Counted from the first letter of the stretch, positions 33,001 to 44,890 are shown. The stretch: DNA of 64,000 bases from Pyricularia pennisetigena (GCF_004337985.1 NC_043742.1:7915136-7979135), one strand, 5' to 3'. Numbers and translations are program-made. The notes: generated by a model not told the origin, from the letters alone.

Positions 33001-35400
33001 TTAAAAGCTTTACAACATTTGGTCGATAACGAATATAATATTCCCGACTTCGTAAAAGCCGGTTTCCTAATTTACGGAGTATTCATTCCCGTAAAATATT
33101 ACGTATCCGATTTGGGAATTGAAATGTTTGTTATTCGTAAAAGACCCGTTGATAAAGACGTACAATTTCGCCGTTCTTTGGTCGATTTGGATATAAGTAA
33201 ACCCTTTTTATGCGTTTTGGCGTTACCATTCGATTCGTTTCTTTATTGAATTATAATTTTCGTTATCGGGTTTTACTGTTTGCGCCGCCGCGGCAGAATT
33301 GGATGCAGTTTCCGGTTAATAAATCGATGTAACGTACGCCCTTTTGGCTCGTTGAACGATATATTTATGCTTTGCCCTTCTTTGGTTCGTCGTTAGAAAT
33401 TGCAATTTGTCGAATTGTTTTTTTTAACGCATGTTTAAGCTCTTATCTCATATTTTAATTAAATAGCCGTTTAAGCTTTGCTCGTTCTTTAGTTATATAA
33501 TCGTTGTTCTTTTAATTTAGAAACCCACTTCTTCGAGCTTTGTTTGCTTTTTCCGAATAAGCTTTTTATTTCCCAAATGTACCGTATTATTTCTTTGCAT
33601 TCCCATAATAATAAAATTGTCGTTCTGTTTGAAAAGGAATAAATACGGGTCGTAATTTAATGGAGTGCAATTTAACCGTTTTTTGTAATAACGTTGGTAT
33701 GTAATAAACTAATATAAACCTGTTTTTGTGAGTCCGTAAAAGGGTTTTATTAATTCAAATACCGTATTAGCGGGATATTAATATTGGATTTCTTTCGGCA
33801 CTCGCACGAATACGTCCTTTTATAGCTTTGTAAAGCTTCAAATATACGTTTAATTAATGTTTTTAAATATTCAATCGTGTCCGAACTCTTTTGCAACCGG
33901 TGTAAAAACTAATATAAATGTTTGGTTACACCGAATTATTATAGATAATGGCGTAAACAATTTCTTTTTTCCGAAATCGCTGTACCCCTGTACAATAAAA
34001 TGTAATTTTTTATAAACTCGTTCTAATAATCCTTTAATTTCGTTTACGAATCGTGATCCGAAAATCCTTTAATTCTTAAACTGCCTTTTATTTACCGCTT
34101 GCAAAATTCCTGCAATTAGCAAAATATTCATTTCCTGCCATGTGGATTTTTCGAACGGCCTCCTTGGAGCTTTAATTCGGCTTTTTCGCCTATCTTTAAC
34201 GGCAAATTCGTGGGTTCGTTACTCCTGTTTTGTTAAACCCTGGGTATTTGCCGTTTTGTATATTTTGTTTGTAATCGTTTGAATTTCATTTCTGTATACT
34301 TTTGTAAGTCCGAATAACGTTTTTGTGCTTTATCGTCCTTTAGTATTATACTTAGGGGTGGTGTCTGTATTGTGATTTCGGGTTTTGCGTTCCTCGTTTT
34401 TGTGGGTTTGTTTCGAGCATTCGGTTTCCGATTCCCCGATTTTTTTAGGTTTTCCCCTGCGTTTTGGCTGCTCGGGTTTTGGGTATCGGAATTTTGGTTT
34501 TTTCGATTTGGTTTCGATGTGGTTTTTTCTGCTTATTCTATAAAACGGTGGTATGGTTTTATACACGTGTTTCGAAACATGGAAAAACCATTTACTATGT
34601 TAAAAATTATTGTCGAATTTAATATATTAAATACCTTAAAAGTTCCGGTTTATTTTTTTTCTTTATATACGAAAACCTTTAATCCCAACTCCAATAATCT
34701 TAGCATTTTTATTCGATGTTCAAGCCATTCCTTTTTTTTATTGGTTTTTTAACTATCTTTTTTAACTTTCTTTTGCGCCATTTCTTTTTTGATTCCTTTT
34801 TAGCTTTATGAATAGTTTCGGCGCCTTATATTTAGTTTCTCAAAAGCGCTAAATCGCTGGTAATACGTGTTATTACCCCAAATACCAATAGGGTAGGTAC
34901 TAGGCCGTTCGGGCCTACAGTATCGTTTACGGTTTTTACCGCTGTTTGCAATGCGTTTTGCGGTATTATTTCCTTGTATTGGACTTTCATTATTTCGTAC
35001 GCTTTTCGTAACGGTTTATAATAACGTTCGACTTTTCCTTATGACCAATATGCCTCAAGTAATACCTGGTTGCATATTATACCCAAAAATCGTGTTTCTG
35101 TTTTAAATCCGGCCGCGGCAAAACTTGTACCTAAATCGTTTGTAATAATATCGGGTGGTTTTAAATATGTATTAAAATAGCACTCTTTTAATATTTCCTA
35201 TACTTTTTTCGCCGTTACAATGTTTGAAAAGCGTATAACTTGGAGTACTGTGCTCGAGTCGATTACGTGCAGGACTGGTTTGGATTCCAAATATATTTAT
35301 ATCGTCCTTTAAAATAAATTTAAAACGTGATGGTGCGTTTCCCTTAATTTGGTAATAATAATAGAAAAGGTTTATTAGCTCTATCATGCTTCGGTTAACT
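33001..35400 (-). pseudogene. Copia-3 reverse transcriptase and integrase region, very degraded
   Basis: Lies between recognisable RNase H and protease parts, so it should hold reverse transcriptase and integrase. I can point only to scattered matches such as the region around 35172-35387. The plus-strand open frames at 33019-33249 and 34372-34752 are antisense shadows. Confidence 0.5.
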
Positions 35401-36457
35401 TCGTGGCCTACCCTTTATAACGTTTTCCATAAACGTTCTACTAAGGGGTGGTCGAATTTTCGATAAACCGTTTTTAATTTTTGTTCGGTTAAAAACGTTA
35501 TTGGCGTGTTTTCTGTTTTTGTAAAATACGGGTCCGATCCGTTTAATTTTAATCTTGGTAGGAAAAATTATAGGTGCCCCAATTTGCATAAAACTGGCAT
35601 TTTCATACCATCGATTTTTATAAATTCGTTGCTGGTATTATTTAGCTATACCCCGAATTTATCTATATCCCTAATATATAAAAGAAATAATGTCCGAATT
35701 GGTACTACGTGGAACGTTATAATACCAATTTGTATATCTAAAGTAATTTTTCCTATAGCGGTAATCCTTTCGCCTATTCCAAAACGCATTTAGGTTTTAT
35801 TCGGATTCCATTTATCGATTTGGATTTCCGGTTTTCTGCGTTGCAGTGTTTCCATTTGGTTGATACCGACCGTTACTATCGCTGCAACGCCTATATCCGC
35901 TTTAATTTCATACAAAACGTTATTTAAATTTTATTAATTCAAAATTTGGTGCGGGAATTTCTTTTATGGTTTTTCGTTTCTTTAAAACGCTATCTGGCTT
36001 TTATTTAACCTGTGGCGGAATGTTTCGTTTGCTAGGAATGCCGCTGTTTTATAATTAATAAAATAAATTAACGTATATCCGTACGAATCGCTTATATTTA
36101 CTTCTTCGCTATTAAATCCGTCCTTCGAATCTTTTTCCTCATATTCCTCGTTTCCGTCGTTTTCACCGTCGGTAAAAAATTGTTTGTTTCCGCGTTGGTT
36201 TCCTTTCCGGTATTAACTATTTCGCCTTTTCTATTTTCGCCACCGTTACTTTTTTCCCTTTATATACTTCGAAAATTTACACCCCGGTTTACCACACAAA
36301 TAACATCTTTAATTCTTAAATAATTAGCCAAGCCGTTGATTATACCCTCGGCGCGGGTAATTATTATTACCTTGCTATTTGCGGCCCTTATATTTTTTAT
36401 ATTTCCGGTCAGCGAAAAACGTATTATATGCCGTATATCGTTTTTCCAATGTAAAAA
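35401..36457 (-). pseudogene. Copia-3 protease and gag-end remnant
   Basis: Minus-strand pieces include MRFGIGERITAIGKITLDI, GIITFHVVPIRTLFLLYIRD then IDKFGV, and MPVLCKLGHLY. They are in the order seen in the gag-pol of one fungal Copia group around and after the protease. Upstream, FLANETFRHRLN and a CVVNRGV zinc-knuckle-like stretch mark the end of gag. Confidence 0.65.
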
Positions 36458-37108
36458 TGTGAGCATGGCTAGCGCAGGGCTAAGTATATTAGCTACCCTG
36501 CATTATCCTATAACGGCTAGCGCGGGCTAATTCAGTTAGTCACCCTGCATCGAATAAATGAATAAATAACAAATAAAACGTATACGCGTTTATACACACA
36601 AAGGTTTATATATTACGTCTTTGTTCATAGTTTCAACAACAAAACAAATACGTCATACATAATCTAGCTAAGTGGTATAATGCAAGTACCATAATCTATA
36701 TTATATATACGTTGTTAAAGTGCGTGTGTTCGAATCCCGTCGTGGTCGCAGATTTTCTGTGCATGCATAAGCACAATAGGCCGTTAGGCTCAATAGGTCG
36801 GCAGGTCAGTCACATGAATAAGGCCAAATCATGTGACGTAACCCCGCATTCCGGATATTCGGATCGAAGATCTGCACCTATGGATTCGAACACGTAATTC
36901 ACAACTTAGCCTTAGATTCATGACCTTTATCACCTTCATAACCTTCATCGATTCAACGATCCAACGAATCGATTGTGCAACAATATATCATCTCTATTAC
37001 CCGCTAGCAGACGGTTATCTGCCATTTCAACGTTCCATTAGCCTTATACGTGATCCACCTTTCCCCGCGTTCAAAATTAAGCTTATTCTATCTCGTAACC
37101 TCCTCACA
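36458..37108 (+). mobile_element. Solo LTR, family B (copy 4, reversed)
   Basis: 651 bp, TGTGAGCATGGC...CCTCCTCACA. It is flanked by AAAAA on both sides (36453-36457 and 37109-37113), a 5-bp target duplication, and lies inside Copia-3 gag. The tRNA-like segment is at 36660-36755 on the plus strand. Confidence 0.88.
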
Positions 37109-37340
37109 AAAAACAATTCATATTTGATTCGATAATGCCGGGAAAATGGTCGCAAAATCGGTAATAACGGTTCAAATTCTTTTACGTTTTTAATTGCCTT
37201 TAGGTTCATTGCAATAAGGTGTTTTTTATCCGCGTATTTAGGCCCTAATGCCTTTTGGCAAATTTGTAAGTCTTTTAACATAATTTGTATAACTTCTGAA
37301 TTTCGTTTTCCTTCGTAATCGGGTTCCGCTCTAACGTTTT
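37109..37340 (-). pseudogene. Copia-3 gag fragment
   Basis: Open minus-strand frame with EPDYEGKRNSEVIQIMLKDL, QICQKALGPKYADKKHL and KEFEPLLPIL, typical of gag with a Q----P--Y-----L pattern. It lies between two solo LTRs that split the same gag gene. Confidence 0.65.
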
Positions 37341-37849
37341 TGTTAACAATATGGGTTGCTAACAGGGGCTTAGGCATTAGCCTAGGTGCGGCGTAGTGCT
37401 GGTTGCGTTGTAAAGGCCTGTAATTACAGGGTTTGTATGCACTAAATTCACTAATTTTGGGATTAATAGATTTAATTCATTGGTGGGGGAGACTTTGCTT
37501 TGTCTCCCTTACATACTTTCCGACATCGAAGTGGGGGTCCGCACCCCGCAAAGGGTTCCGGTGCCGCACACGAATTTCCGAACAATTATTATGTATACGT
37601 TGTTGAAAAAACACCCTCATTTCCATATAAACCATCTTTGGGTTCGCACTAATTTGCTGACTTGGTGAAAATTTCAACCCGGTACAGGGTGAAACCCCAC
37701 TCGCTGACTTTGAATCGCAACTGCTGCAACACACAAAATATAACAGAAAATCTGACAACCTCAACAGCCCCACTTCGGCACTATCTATTGTGATTTATAT
37801 ACAAATAAAAGTGGTCCCATTACATGCTAAATAACGCATATAATTAACA
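37341..37849 (-). mobile_element. Solo LTR, family D
   Basis: TGTTAACAATATGGG...ATAATTAACA, 509 bp, about 47 bp shorter than intact copies through one deletion in the CAGGGT-rich part. Perfect 5-bp target duplications GTTTT at 37336-37340 and 37850-37854. Confidence 0.9.
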
Positions 37850-38600
37850 GTTTTCGAAACTAATAAAGCTGTGATTTTTATAATATACTTAACGTAAAAA
37901 CGGTGATTTAAACCGTTCCTTAAGTTCTATATATATTTCCTGAAACGTCATTATCTTATTTATATACTAAAAAAAATGTGGTTTTCCGCTTTTTGTTAAA
38001 ATTAATGGGAATAATGCATGGATTTAAGCTAACGGGACTTGTAATATATTGCCAATGCTTATAAAACCTTTCATTTTATCGTCCAAAATATCGTATAATT
38101 TTCCTAAATAGGTTTTTCTTCTATTCCACGCGCTGTTATACGTTTTTATTTGGTATAGTTCGATCGATTCGTTTGGGACTTGCAATAGTGGGACATATTT
38201 GTAAATATTTAACATTTTTCCTTATTACTGCCCTAATATTCCGTATTATAAATCGTTATAACTTTATTTTCGCCAAAATTCTATTTTTTGGGAATTTAGT
38301 GAAACCCCTAACTTTTTAATTCGCGGAAAAGGTAAATTCAATTACCCCTTTTTTGCAAACCGGTCATTTTCCTTTTTCCGCTTTTTTTGGAGTAACGTTT
38401 TCCGTATTTTCAGTTTTTAGTCCCGTCGTTTGGAAATTTTGGCCATTGGGTAATAAAAGTGTTAATATAAATATTTTATAATTCCAATTTACCGTTTCGG
38501 TAAATCGTTGACCGGTTTGTCCATTTCCTTTACCTGGTACATTAATTTTATAAAATTCCAAATATATTTTCAAAACCTTTTGGATTAAAGGATTGCAAAT
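37850..38600 (-). pseudogene. Copia-3 gag N-terminal remnant
   Basis: The minus-strand frame 38215-38024 (YKYVPLLQVPNESIELYQIK and TYNSAWNRRKTYLGKLYDIL) and frames to 38603 look like a decayed gag N-terminus. Stops separate the pieces. Assignment rests on position upstream of the gag piece at 37109-37340. Confidence 0.45.
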
Positions 38601-39184
38601 CATGAAATGGTTCCCAATCCATCCTTCAAAATTTTCTGGTACGAGGTTAACAGTATTTTTCCGCGCTCTTGCTCCCTAAATCGGTTAAAAATTTTGAGAA
38701 TCCATATTTTTCGTCGAGTTATTAATATTTTTTCCGGGTTTTCCGGGAGCTCGTGGGAGGATTCGTACAGCGATTCCGCGTCGATTCGCTTTTTTATTAA
38801 TTAAAGTAATTGGAATTTCGACAATATATTGTCGAGGAGGGCTCGTACCCTGTTATAGGGTTCGTCGTTAACCTAGGAACCGGTGCTTCCGCTTATTCTA
38901 TCGTATTCTATCCAATAATACACGTTTTTGTTATTACTTATTAATTTATAAGGTAATTTGCTTAAATGGTGAATTCCAAAAGCCTTTAAACATTCGTAAA
39001 ATAACGGTGATTATCTCCTTTTTTACGTAACGTTCTGTAAAAACGTTACCCGTCTAATTTGAAAATCCTAATTGGTTAAGACGGCTTTCTCTCATCAACC
39101 GTAGGATATTCCGTTGGTCCCAGACATTGATAAAATAACGGTATTAACGTTTAATCCTTTAATTTTACTTTTTTATGTTATTTA
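38601..39184. other. Spacer, no gene recognised
   Basis: RIP-mutated DNA between the gag remnant and the possible Copia-3 LTR. No supported frame. Confidence 0.4.
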
Positions 39185-39430
39185 AATCATATTAATTAGT
39201 GTCAATAAGCTTTTCCTGATGTCGATCGATTAATAGAACGTTATTATACGAATATAACCATATATATTAATTGTTTGTTTTATGAAGCTGTCTAAAGGCG
39301 AGTTTCTGAACGTCCTTCCGTCTTTTACTTCGTAATTGGGCGGGTGAGTCACGTGCAACTGGCCTGCGCGGTATTGCACGTAGTTTATCGCTCTATTGTT
39401 AATTTGACCGCGATTCACTCTATTCCAACA
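39185..39430 (-). mobile_element. Possible 5' LTR of Copia-3
   Basis: The minus strand starts TGTTGGAATAGAGTGAATCG at 39430 and is less RIP-altered than its surroundings. The TGTTGGAATA start and position just upstream of gag suggest a short (about 245 bp) LTR. There is no second copy in the window and the 3' limit is uncertain. Confidence 0.45.
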
Positions 39431-39657
39431 ATAACCATACAAATCGGGCCGGTATTTGTGAAATTAAAAGGGGTTATACCCCTTTTACCGACATTCGACC
39501 AAAAAAAACCGATGGACAGAAAATAGGATTCTGTAAGGATTTAATTATATCATATTACGTAACTACCCAAAGGTAATTTGGGGTAATTTGTAAAGCCTTG
39601 ATGGAGAATTAGAATTCAAATAAATTAAGAACAATTACTTTTGGGATATAATATATA

Positions 39658-41515
39658 ACGTTGGGCTCCACATCTCCGACCCCCCTAAAGTCCGGCCCCC
39701 TTGAAAAATGTAACGACGAAATACCCCTTTTATAAACCGATTTAAATGTAAACCTATCAACGCACAATAATACAATCATTGTCAGGCTCTCCCGGTTCGC
39801 TAACCTCTTCTCCATCGTTCAAATCCTCTAAACAGTCCCTATTATTTTCCTGTGCTTCATAAACGTTTTTTTTGCTGACCAAAAGCTCGTTGGGATCCGG
39901 AATTACCCTTTTCCTTTTGACCGGCCGTACCGCCTCCAATTTTGCTTTTAACAAACTGATTTTTTGCTGAGCTTCAGCCAATAAGATATCCTTGGTTTCG
40001 AAGCTTTTTTGGACTTTTGCAAACAAAAGCCGTGAAGTGGCGTTACTTTTTTCGGACCGGGAAATTTCCTGTAGTTGAAGTCGAATATCTCGGGTCGTTT
40101 TAGGGGTTTTCCAAATAAGTAAAGATTGGTCGTTAATTTTTTGGTTTGGGCTTTCCGGTGTTTTATCCCTTTGGAAGCCGTTATTTCTACCTTTTTCGAC
40201 GTTGGCGTTGCTATTTTCTAATAAAAACGGGTTTAAAAGTGGTTTTGCCAAGTTCACCGGCCATAACCCCGTCGTACGCCAACCAGATTGAATGGTTTTT
40301 GCTATAAATGCTTTTGATCTGGCTTTTCGATAGCAAAGTAGAAAGTTTCGTTTCCCAACAACCGTTGAACAGCAAAACTGGTTTACAAATCCCAGGTGAC
40401 GTCGATAAGCTTCCTTTAACGGCCCAAAAACCGATAAATCCAACGGTTGAAGAACGTGCGACGAATGAGGAGGTAAATATAAAAGCTGAATATTATTTTG
40501 GAGGCAAACAAGCATAAACTCGTCGCTGACGTGTGATCCGTGGCCGTCGAGAACTAATAAACGCTTTTCAGGAGTTAAAGGTTGGGTATTTGGAATAAAC
40601 ACCTTTTTTAACCATTCGATACCTGTTTCATTATTTGTCCACCCGTTTTCTGTTGCATGAAATTGCCAGGTATCGAAAGGACTTAAATCAGCTGGAAACC
40701 ATTGTTGCTGTACGTTTTTCCCCTTAAATATAACGAGGGGAGGTATAACAGCCCCCGTAGCTGATACACATTCGATTATGCTCGTCCAACCCCGCGTTCC
40801 AGGCTCTTTTCGCTGTAATGGCCGGATTTTATTACGCCCTAACACCAGGCCATTAGATCCTTTGCCTTCCATTATACCTGTTTCGTCCATATTCCAACGG
40901 TTGGCCGGTTTTATAGTATCGATAACGGGATTTTTCAAATAGGACCACCAAGATTTAATTACCTCGGTTGTAGCCCCATTAACCCGGGCATTTTCTATTC
41001 GCCGGGGCCTTTGGGTTTTCAAAATTGGATATCGGGCTATAAAACGGCTAACCCAATGTTTCCCAAGGCTTTTTCTTTCTCCGGCGGCCTGAAGAATTCG
41101 TTCCGCAAAATAGCGTAGTTCTTGATGCGTTGGCGGAAGGCCTAACGCGGCCTGCGCAAGTACCCAATCTGCCAAATAGGTCTCCTGCTCCTGTGAAAGC
41201 CTTTGACAAAATCTTTTCGCTTGTTGAATTGACTGGGCCCCCTTTAAACGATCGTGAAGGGTACTCCGAGGAATACCCCATTTTTGCGAGGTTTTGTGAA
41301 CTGATTTGCCATTTCTTATGTCAGAAATGGCAGCAAGAAGCTGATTTTCAGTGTACTGTTTCATTGGAAAGTTTGGAGCAAGAATCTTCAAAATGCAAGT
41401 TCTAAAGTGAAAAGTTCGTCTAGATATTTATAAAATAAAACAAAGGGTTGACGTGGCTGAGTAGATATTTTTAGGGGCCGGACTTTAGGGGGGTCGGAGA
41501 TGTGGAGCCCAACGT
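39658..41515 (-). mobile_element. Intact Fot1/pogo-type (Tc1-mariner) DNA transposon, 1,858 bp
   Basis: Perfect 42-bp terminal inverted repeats (39658-39699 and 41474-41515) beginning ACGTTGGGCTCC, flanked by TA target duplications (39656-39657 and 41516-41517). The empty site is seen in the homologous LTR-A at 60672-61099. It contains one intact transposase gene. There are no RIP stops and the base composition is more balanced than in the surroundings. Among transposons in this window it is the most likely to be recent and possibly active. Confidence 0.95.
39757..41391 (-). CDS. Fot1/pogo-type transposase, intact
   Basis: 544-residue protein, the usual length for Fot1-like transposases. Residues 11-60 form a psq-type helix-turn-helix (AAISDIRNGKSVHKTSQKWG then IPRSTLHDRL). 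Residues 65-135 form the CENP-B-type DNA-binding domain (HWVSRFIARYP). The DDE_1 catalytic core carries Asp169 (RWNMDETGI), Asp282 (LLVLDGHGSHVSDEF) and Asp318 (HVLQPLDLSVFGPLK), with 35 residues between the last two. The C-terminus is charged and ends in an acidic stretch. The enzyme binds the terminal repeats and moves the element by cut and paste into TA sites. The ATG at 41391 is the first in frame; a second Met at codon 10 is also possible. Nothing is missing. Confidence 0.95.
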   Translation of the reverse strand: MKILAPNFPMKQYTENQLLAAISDIRNGKSVHKTSQKWGIPRSTLHDRLKGAQSIQQAKRFCQRLSQEQETYLADWVLAQAALGLPPTHQELRYFAERILQAAGERKSLGKHWVSRFIARYPILKTQRPRRIENARVNGATTEVIKSWWSYLKNPVIDTIKPANRWNMDETGIMEGKGSNGLVLGRNKIRPLQRKEPGTRGWTSIIECVSATGAVIPPLVIFKGKNVQQQWFPADLSPFDTWQFHATENGWTNNETGIEWLKKVFIPNTQPLTPEKRLLVLDGHGSHVSDEFMLVCLQNNIQLLYLPPHSSHVLQPLDLSVFGPLKEAYRRHLGFVNQFCCSTVVGKRNFLLCYRKARSKAFIAKTIQSGWRTTGLWPVNLAKPLLNPFLLENSNANVEKGRNNGFQRDKTPESPNQKINDQSLLIWKTPKTTRDIRLQLQEISRSEKSNATSRLLFAKVQKSFETKDILLAEAQQKISLLKAKLEAVRPVKRKRVIPDPNELLVSKKNVYEAQENNRDCLEDLNDGEEVSEPGEPDNDCIIVR

Positions 41516-41769
41516 TATAAAACACGCTTATTATTATGTAGATAAATTTAATTTCAGGATTGTTTAACAGCAGTAAAACTTCATCTAATTGGAATATTTA
41601 TCAAAAGCGATTATGATTTTACCCCAGTCATTGAGAACCCCCGATTAACCCCAAACTACCCAGACCATAGCTCATTTGCTTCAACCCACTGTACTTTACC
41701 CTAATAACAGGTTACCCTATACCTTGATCGTAGCAATTTGCCAAGAGTTAAATAATTTTGAAATGTTTT

Positions 41770-42415
41770 GCTAATAATAATCAGAATTGATGCGGTTTTT
41801 ACCAATATCTTTTAACGGTAATGGAATGGATATAGTGACGTACGTCTTGCTCGGGCTGGAAATTATTGAATTCACTTTTATTTATTTCGAACGAAAACCT
41901 GAGTAAAAACCCCAGAGATATCCACAAACGGGATGGGATATTAACTTAAAAAACGCAATTCGTATTATACGAATAAAATTGCCCAGATATATCCATTTTG
42001 TTTGAGGTAAAACAATTGAAATAAATATATTTTATTAAGATTATTTTAATCCCACCAACGCGGACGGATTTTGAACAGACCGGTCCAAGTACTACGGAGA
42101 ATATACTAATCAAAGAACAGAAAGCTTAATCATCCGAAATAATAATTTGTTAACCGAATTATATTCGCAAAACCAAAACCTAAACTTCCATTTCAAAATG
42201 AAATGGACTTACCCGGCAAAGGATCCAATTTTATGCATTTTATAGCGGAGACCAAGTGTAAAAAACGCACGTATATTCCCAAGTAAGTCGGAATTAAATA
42301 ACTAACATGTTTTCTATCGACCGTTCTATTAAAAGAGTATTCGGTCAAAAGCAAAATATTCCTCACTTGAAGGCTCGTTATTTTCAATGTATGAATGGCT
42401 ATATTAATGGTCATA

Positions 42416-42467
<52 letters not shown>

Positions 42468-42890
42468 TTCGGTTATTTACCGCAATCATAAAAAACGGGA
42501 ATGATATTTTCAACTGGTGGGCTACCTATTAAACTGAATTCCCGGAATTCGTATAAATCGCCCGTAATATTTTAACTATTCCTACTTTCTCGACTTTTAT
42601 TGAATGGTTATAGTTTTAAGTGGGAAATTCAATTATATTTGATCAATTTTCTTTAATTTTATCGGCTCCCTGGAATCATGTTATTATTCACGTTTCGATT
42701 AAAAAAAGCTTCTTTTGGTCGGAATTAAGATTTTTATCGTACCTAAAAAACTCATACTTCCGAAAAAAGGCAAACCCGAAAACGACCGTTTTAAAAAGAA
42801 TGTTAGGTTTCTACATAAGTTGGCGGAATTAGACGAATACTTGAATTTGGATAATAATAATTTTGGTTAGGTAGCGGTCGTTAGTACCCC
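41770..42890 (+). pseudogene. hAT transposase C-terminal remnant (H2)
   Basis: Homologous to the second half of the H1 transposase, in opposite orientation. The FNWW-type dimerisation motif is readable near 42508, with stops before and after. A long TA dinucleotide run (42421-42461) interrupts the gene. Not functional. Confidence 0.75.
42421..42461. repeat. TA microsatellite
   Basis: About 20 uninterrupted TA units within the H2 transposase remnant. H1 lacks it at the same point, so it expanded in this copy. Confidence 0.9.
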
Positions 42891-42895
42891 GCTTC

Positions 42896-44276
42896 TAGTC
42901 TCAGGGCTCATCCCTAAAGCCCCGAGCTCCACAAATGAGCGTGGCTCAATTGCGGCTTTGCAATGTACCTGTGGGTCCATCCAAAAAACGCTCTAGTTCA
43001 GGTCTGAGGACAACTTGGCGAATTTCGCCGTTCATGGATGGCGGCATTTTCAGCATTGTGGCGACCAAGACGCATTTATACGAAGATAAATAAAAATCGT
43101 AGAAATAAGCGGTTTGTGAGTTGGATATAGCGTTATTGAACTTATTAGCAACGATTTGATTTATATTTTTATTTATTATAACGGTTCAATTGAATACCGC
43201 CTGCCCTTAATCCGTTGATGGCGGTACTGTTTTTTTGACTTTCTCTCATCGGTTTCGATTTTTTTGGATATTATATTTAATTTTGAACGAAATTTTCCAG
43301 TTCCTGTACAAGGGGGAAGTAAACGTATAAATGACATTACATAAGATCCTGGTGTATATAACGTTCTGTATAAATCGTTATGTGAATGCGTAGGTAAAGT
43401 ATATAAGTTTTTACATGTAATTTATAATCGAAACGTTTTTATATTTTCACCAATTTTAACGATCTTAAAAGCAAAATTTTTGGGGATTAGATGACGTGTA
43501 TCAGCAAACGCCTAGGTTAAATCCGACTCGTACTATCTGCTTTTATTATTTTATTATATACGAAACGGTCAATATGGATTATGTTTTCATTCTTTATTTT
43601 ATCTAATAAAACAAAAATCGTATAGAAGAGGCTAAGTAGTATTTAAGTAAAATATCACAGCCAGACCATTATAATTAAGTTTTGTTGGATTTTAAGCGCA
43701 ACTGGGTAAATTATGGAACTTTTCAATAAACTCCATATTAAGCCACAAATATTTATAAAAAGCTTATTTTGAACGGTAATCGAATGCACTTCGCACCGTT
43801 GCGTTGGTTACCAAATGGGACCCAGAGTATAGGCTCTACTAATATCTAACACCATTATCTAAAATGATCTACTAAGTATAATGGTTTAAATTAGACATTA
43901 GGAAATATATTTAGTATTCAAATCTTGAATTAAACAAAACATGTATTATAGCGATGTTTGCGCCAAAAGATCACAGAAATCCAAGCTTTGTAACGCTGGT
44001 CGTCGCGTATTTTCAGTTTTGTTTCATTTTTAAATTGAATATTTGATTATCTACAGTAGTTATACTGTTATTTCCTGCGAATACCATGTATAGACTGTGC
44101 GGGTACAGTGTATATACCCGCCATGAACGGCTAAATGCGACAAGTTGTCCTCAAACTAGAACGAGAGCGATCTTTTCGGCCAATGTAATTGGTCGAAAGA
44201 CCATGTGGCTAAAAGGTATATGGAGCGTTCGGTCCCCACTGCCAAGCAAGGGGGCTTAGTCTAAGCACTGAAACTA
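42896..44276 (-). mobile_element. Family-C element C4, 1,381 bp, reversed
   Basis: TAGTCTCAGGG at 42896 and CTGAAACTA at 44276. The flanks CCCCGCTTC (42887-42895) and CCCCAATTC (44277-44285) are a 9-bp target duplication with two transitions. The uninterrupted site (CCCCAATCCGGGG-like) exists in H1 near 21170. No coding frame. It inserted into hAT H2. Confidence 0.85.
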
Positions 44277-44679
44277 CCCCAATTCGGGGAAATATCAACC
44301 CTGTACCCTCATTACCCGGTTTGAAACTAAAAAGGTTTTAATTTAACAACTTATTAGCACGAACCCCATCTATGGCAGTGAAACGGGTATTAAGCAATAT
44401 TACAAATAAACGTAACTCGAAAAGCCCCCCTTTATAACATGAAAGTTTGATATAATTTTTTATATTTCATTCGCAGTTATAAATATATCTTATATTTTAT
44501 GTAAAATCGTGATTTTATATTATATTGCGTGCAATTGTAGTTGTATTTTATATTTTAAGTATAATGGTAATTTTATATTATATTTTCTTCTTAATAGTGA
44601 TTTTGCCTACATTTTATTCATAACTGTAATTTTACCTAAATGTCGACCAGATAACTATAAATACAAATATGCAAAATCT

Positions 44680-44842
44680 ATTTTACGGGTTTTCCCATAG
44701 CGGTCGGCGGGTTACCAAGAAAACCCGTGTACGGCTTTGGGCCGGGCTGGGCCCCCCATAAAAGATTCAACCCACCCACGGGTTGCCCGTCCCATCGATT
44801 TGGGATACCACGGGCCTCCCTGGGGGGTTTTTGGAATGCTTT
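44680..44842. repeat. GC-rich terminal repeat of hAT H2
   Basis: Matches the H1 end at 20514-20690 in reverse. Contains GGGCCGGGCTGGGCC and AACCCGTGTACGG-type blocks and ends GGGTTTTTGGAATGCTTT. It keeps high GC in an AT-rich setting. Confidence 0.8.
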
Positions 44843-44890
44843 GATATTCACCCATGTTTCCTTCCCAATCAAACCAGCCGTAAATGCTTT

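Larger units (their letters stand above)
32414..39430 (-). mobile_element. Copia-3, decayed, with two solo LTR insertions
   Basis: Minus-strand Copia of a family distinct from Copia-1 and Copia-2. Recognisable parts from left to right are RNase H (32720-33000), a broken pol, a protease region (35400-36100), gag pieces (36250-36457, 37109-37340, 37850-38220) and a possible 5' LTR at 39185-39430. Solo LTR-B (36458-37108) and solo LTR-D (37341-37849) interrupt gag. Stops are dense. The left end abuts the Copia-1 LTR without its own LTR. Confidence 0.75.
39431..41735 (+). mobile_element. Gypsy LTR-A (copy 1) carrying a Fot1 insertion
   Basis: Removing the Fot1 at 39658-41515 leaves about 446 bp matching the LTRs at 50155-50611 (reversed) and 60672-61099. 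Shared blocks are GGGCCGGT near the start, GGACAGAAAATAGGATT-like, CACGCTTATTA-like, and a GTACTTTACCC..GGTTACCC..ATACCTTGATCG-like end. The left edge abuts the Copia-3 LTR and the right flank is hAT H2 sequence. Confidence 0.8.
41736..44842 (+). mobile_element. hAT transposon copy H2, partial, interrupted by family-C element C4
   Basis: Plus-strand copy related to H1. The transposase part (41770-42895) contains the region around ATATCCACAAACGGGATG (compare 22110-22130 reversed) and the dimerisation domain with TTTTCAACTGGTGGGCTACC at 42508-42527. After C4 (42896-44276) it resumes with CCCCAATTCGGGGAAATAT, the minisatellite (44460-44640) and the GC-rich terminal repeat ending near 44842. The left end is lost under LTR-A. 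The right end lies about 48 bp from the stop codon of the secreted-protein gene at 44891. Confidence 0.8.

Noticed and set aside
34372..34752. 126-codon plus-strand Phe-rich frame
   Set aside because: It is antisense to the Copia-3 pol region and has the low-complexity composition of AT-rich antisense frames.
44678..44872. 64-codon frame at the hAT end as a separate gene
   Set aside because: It is mostly GC-rich hAT terminus; only the first codons lie in the gap beside the secreted-protein gene.
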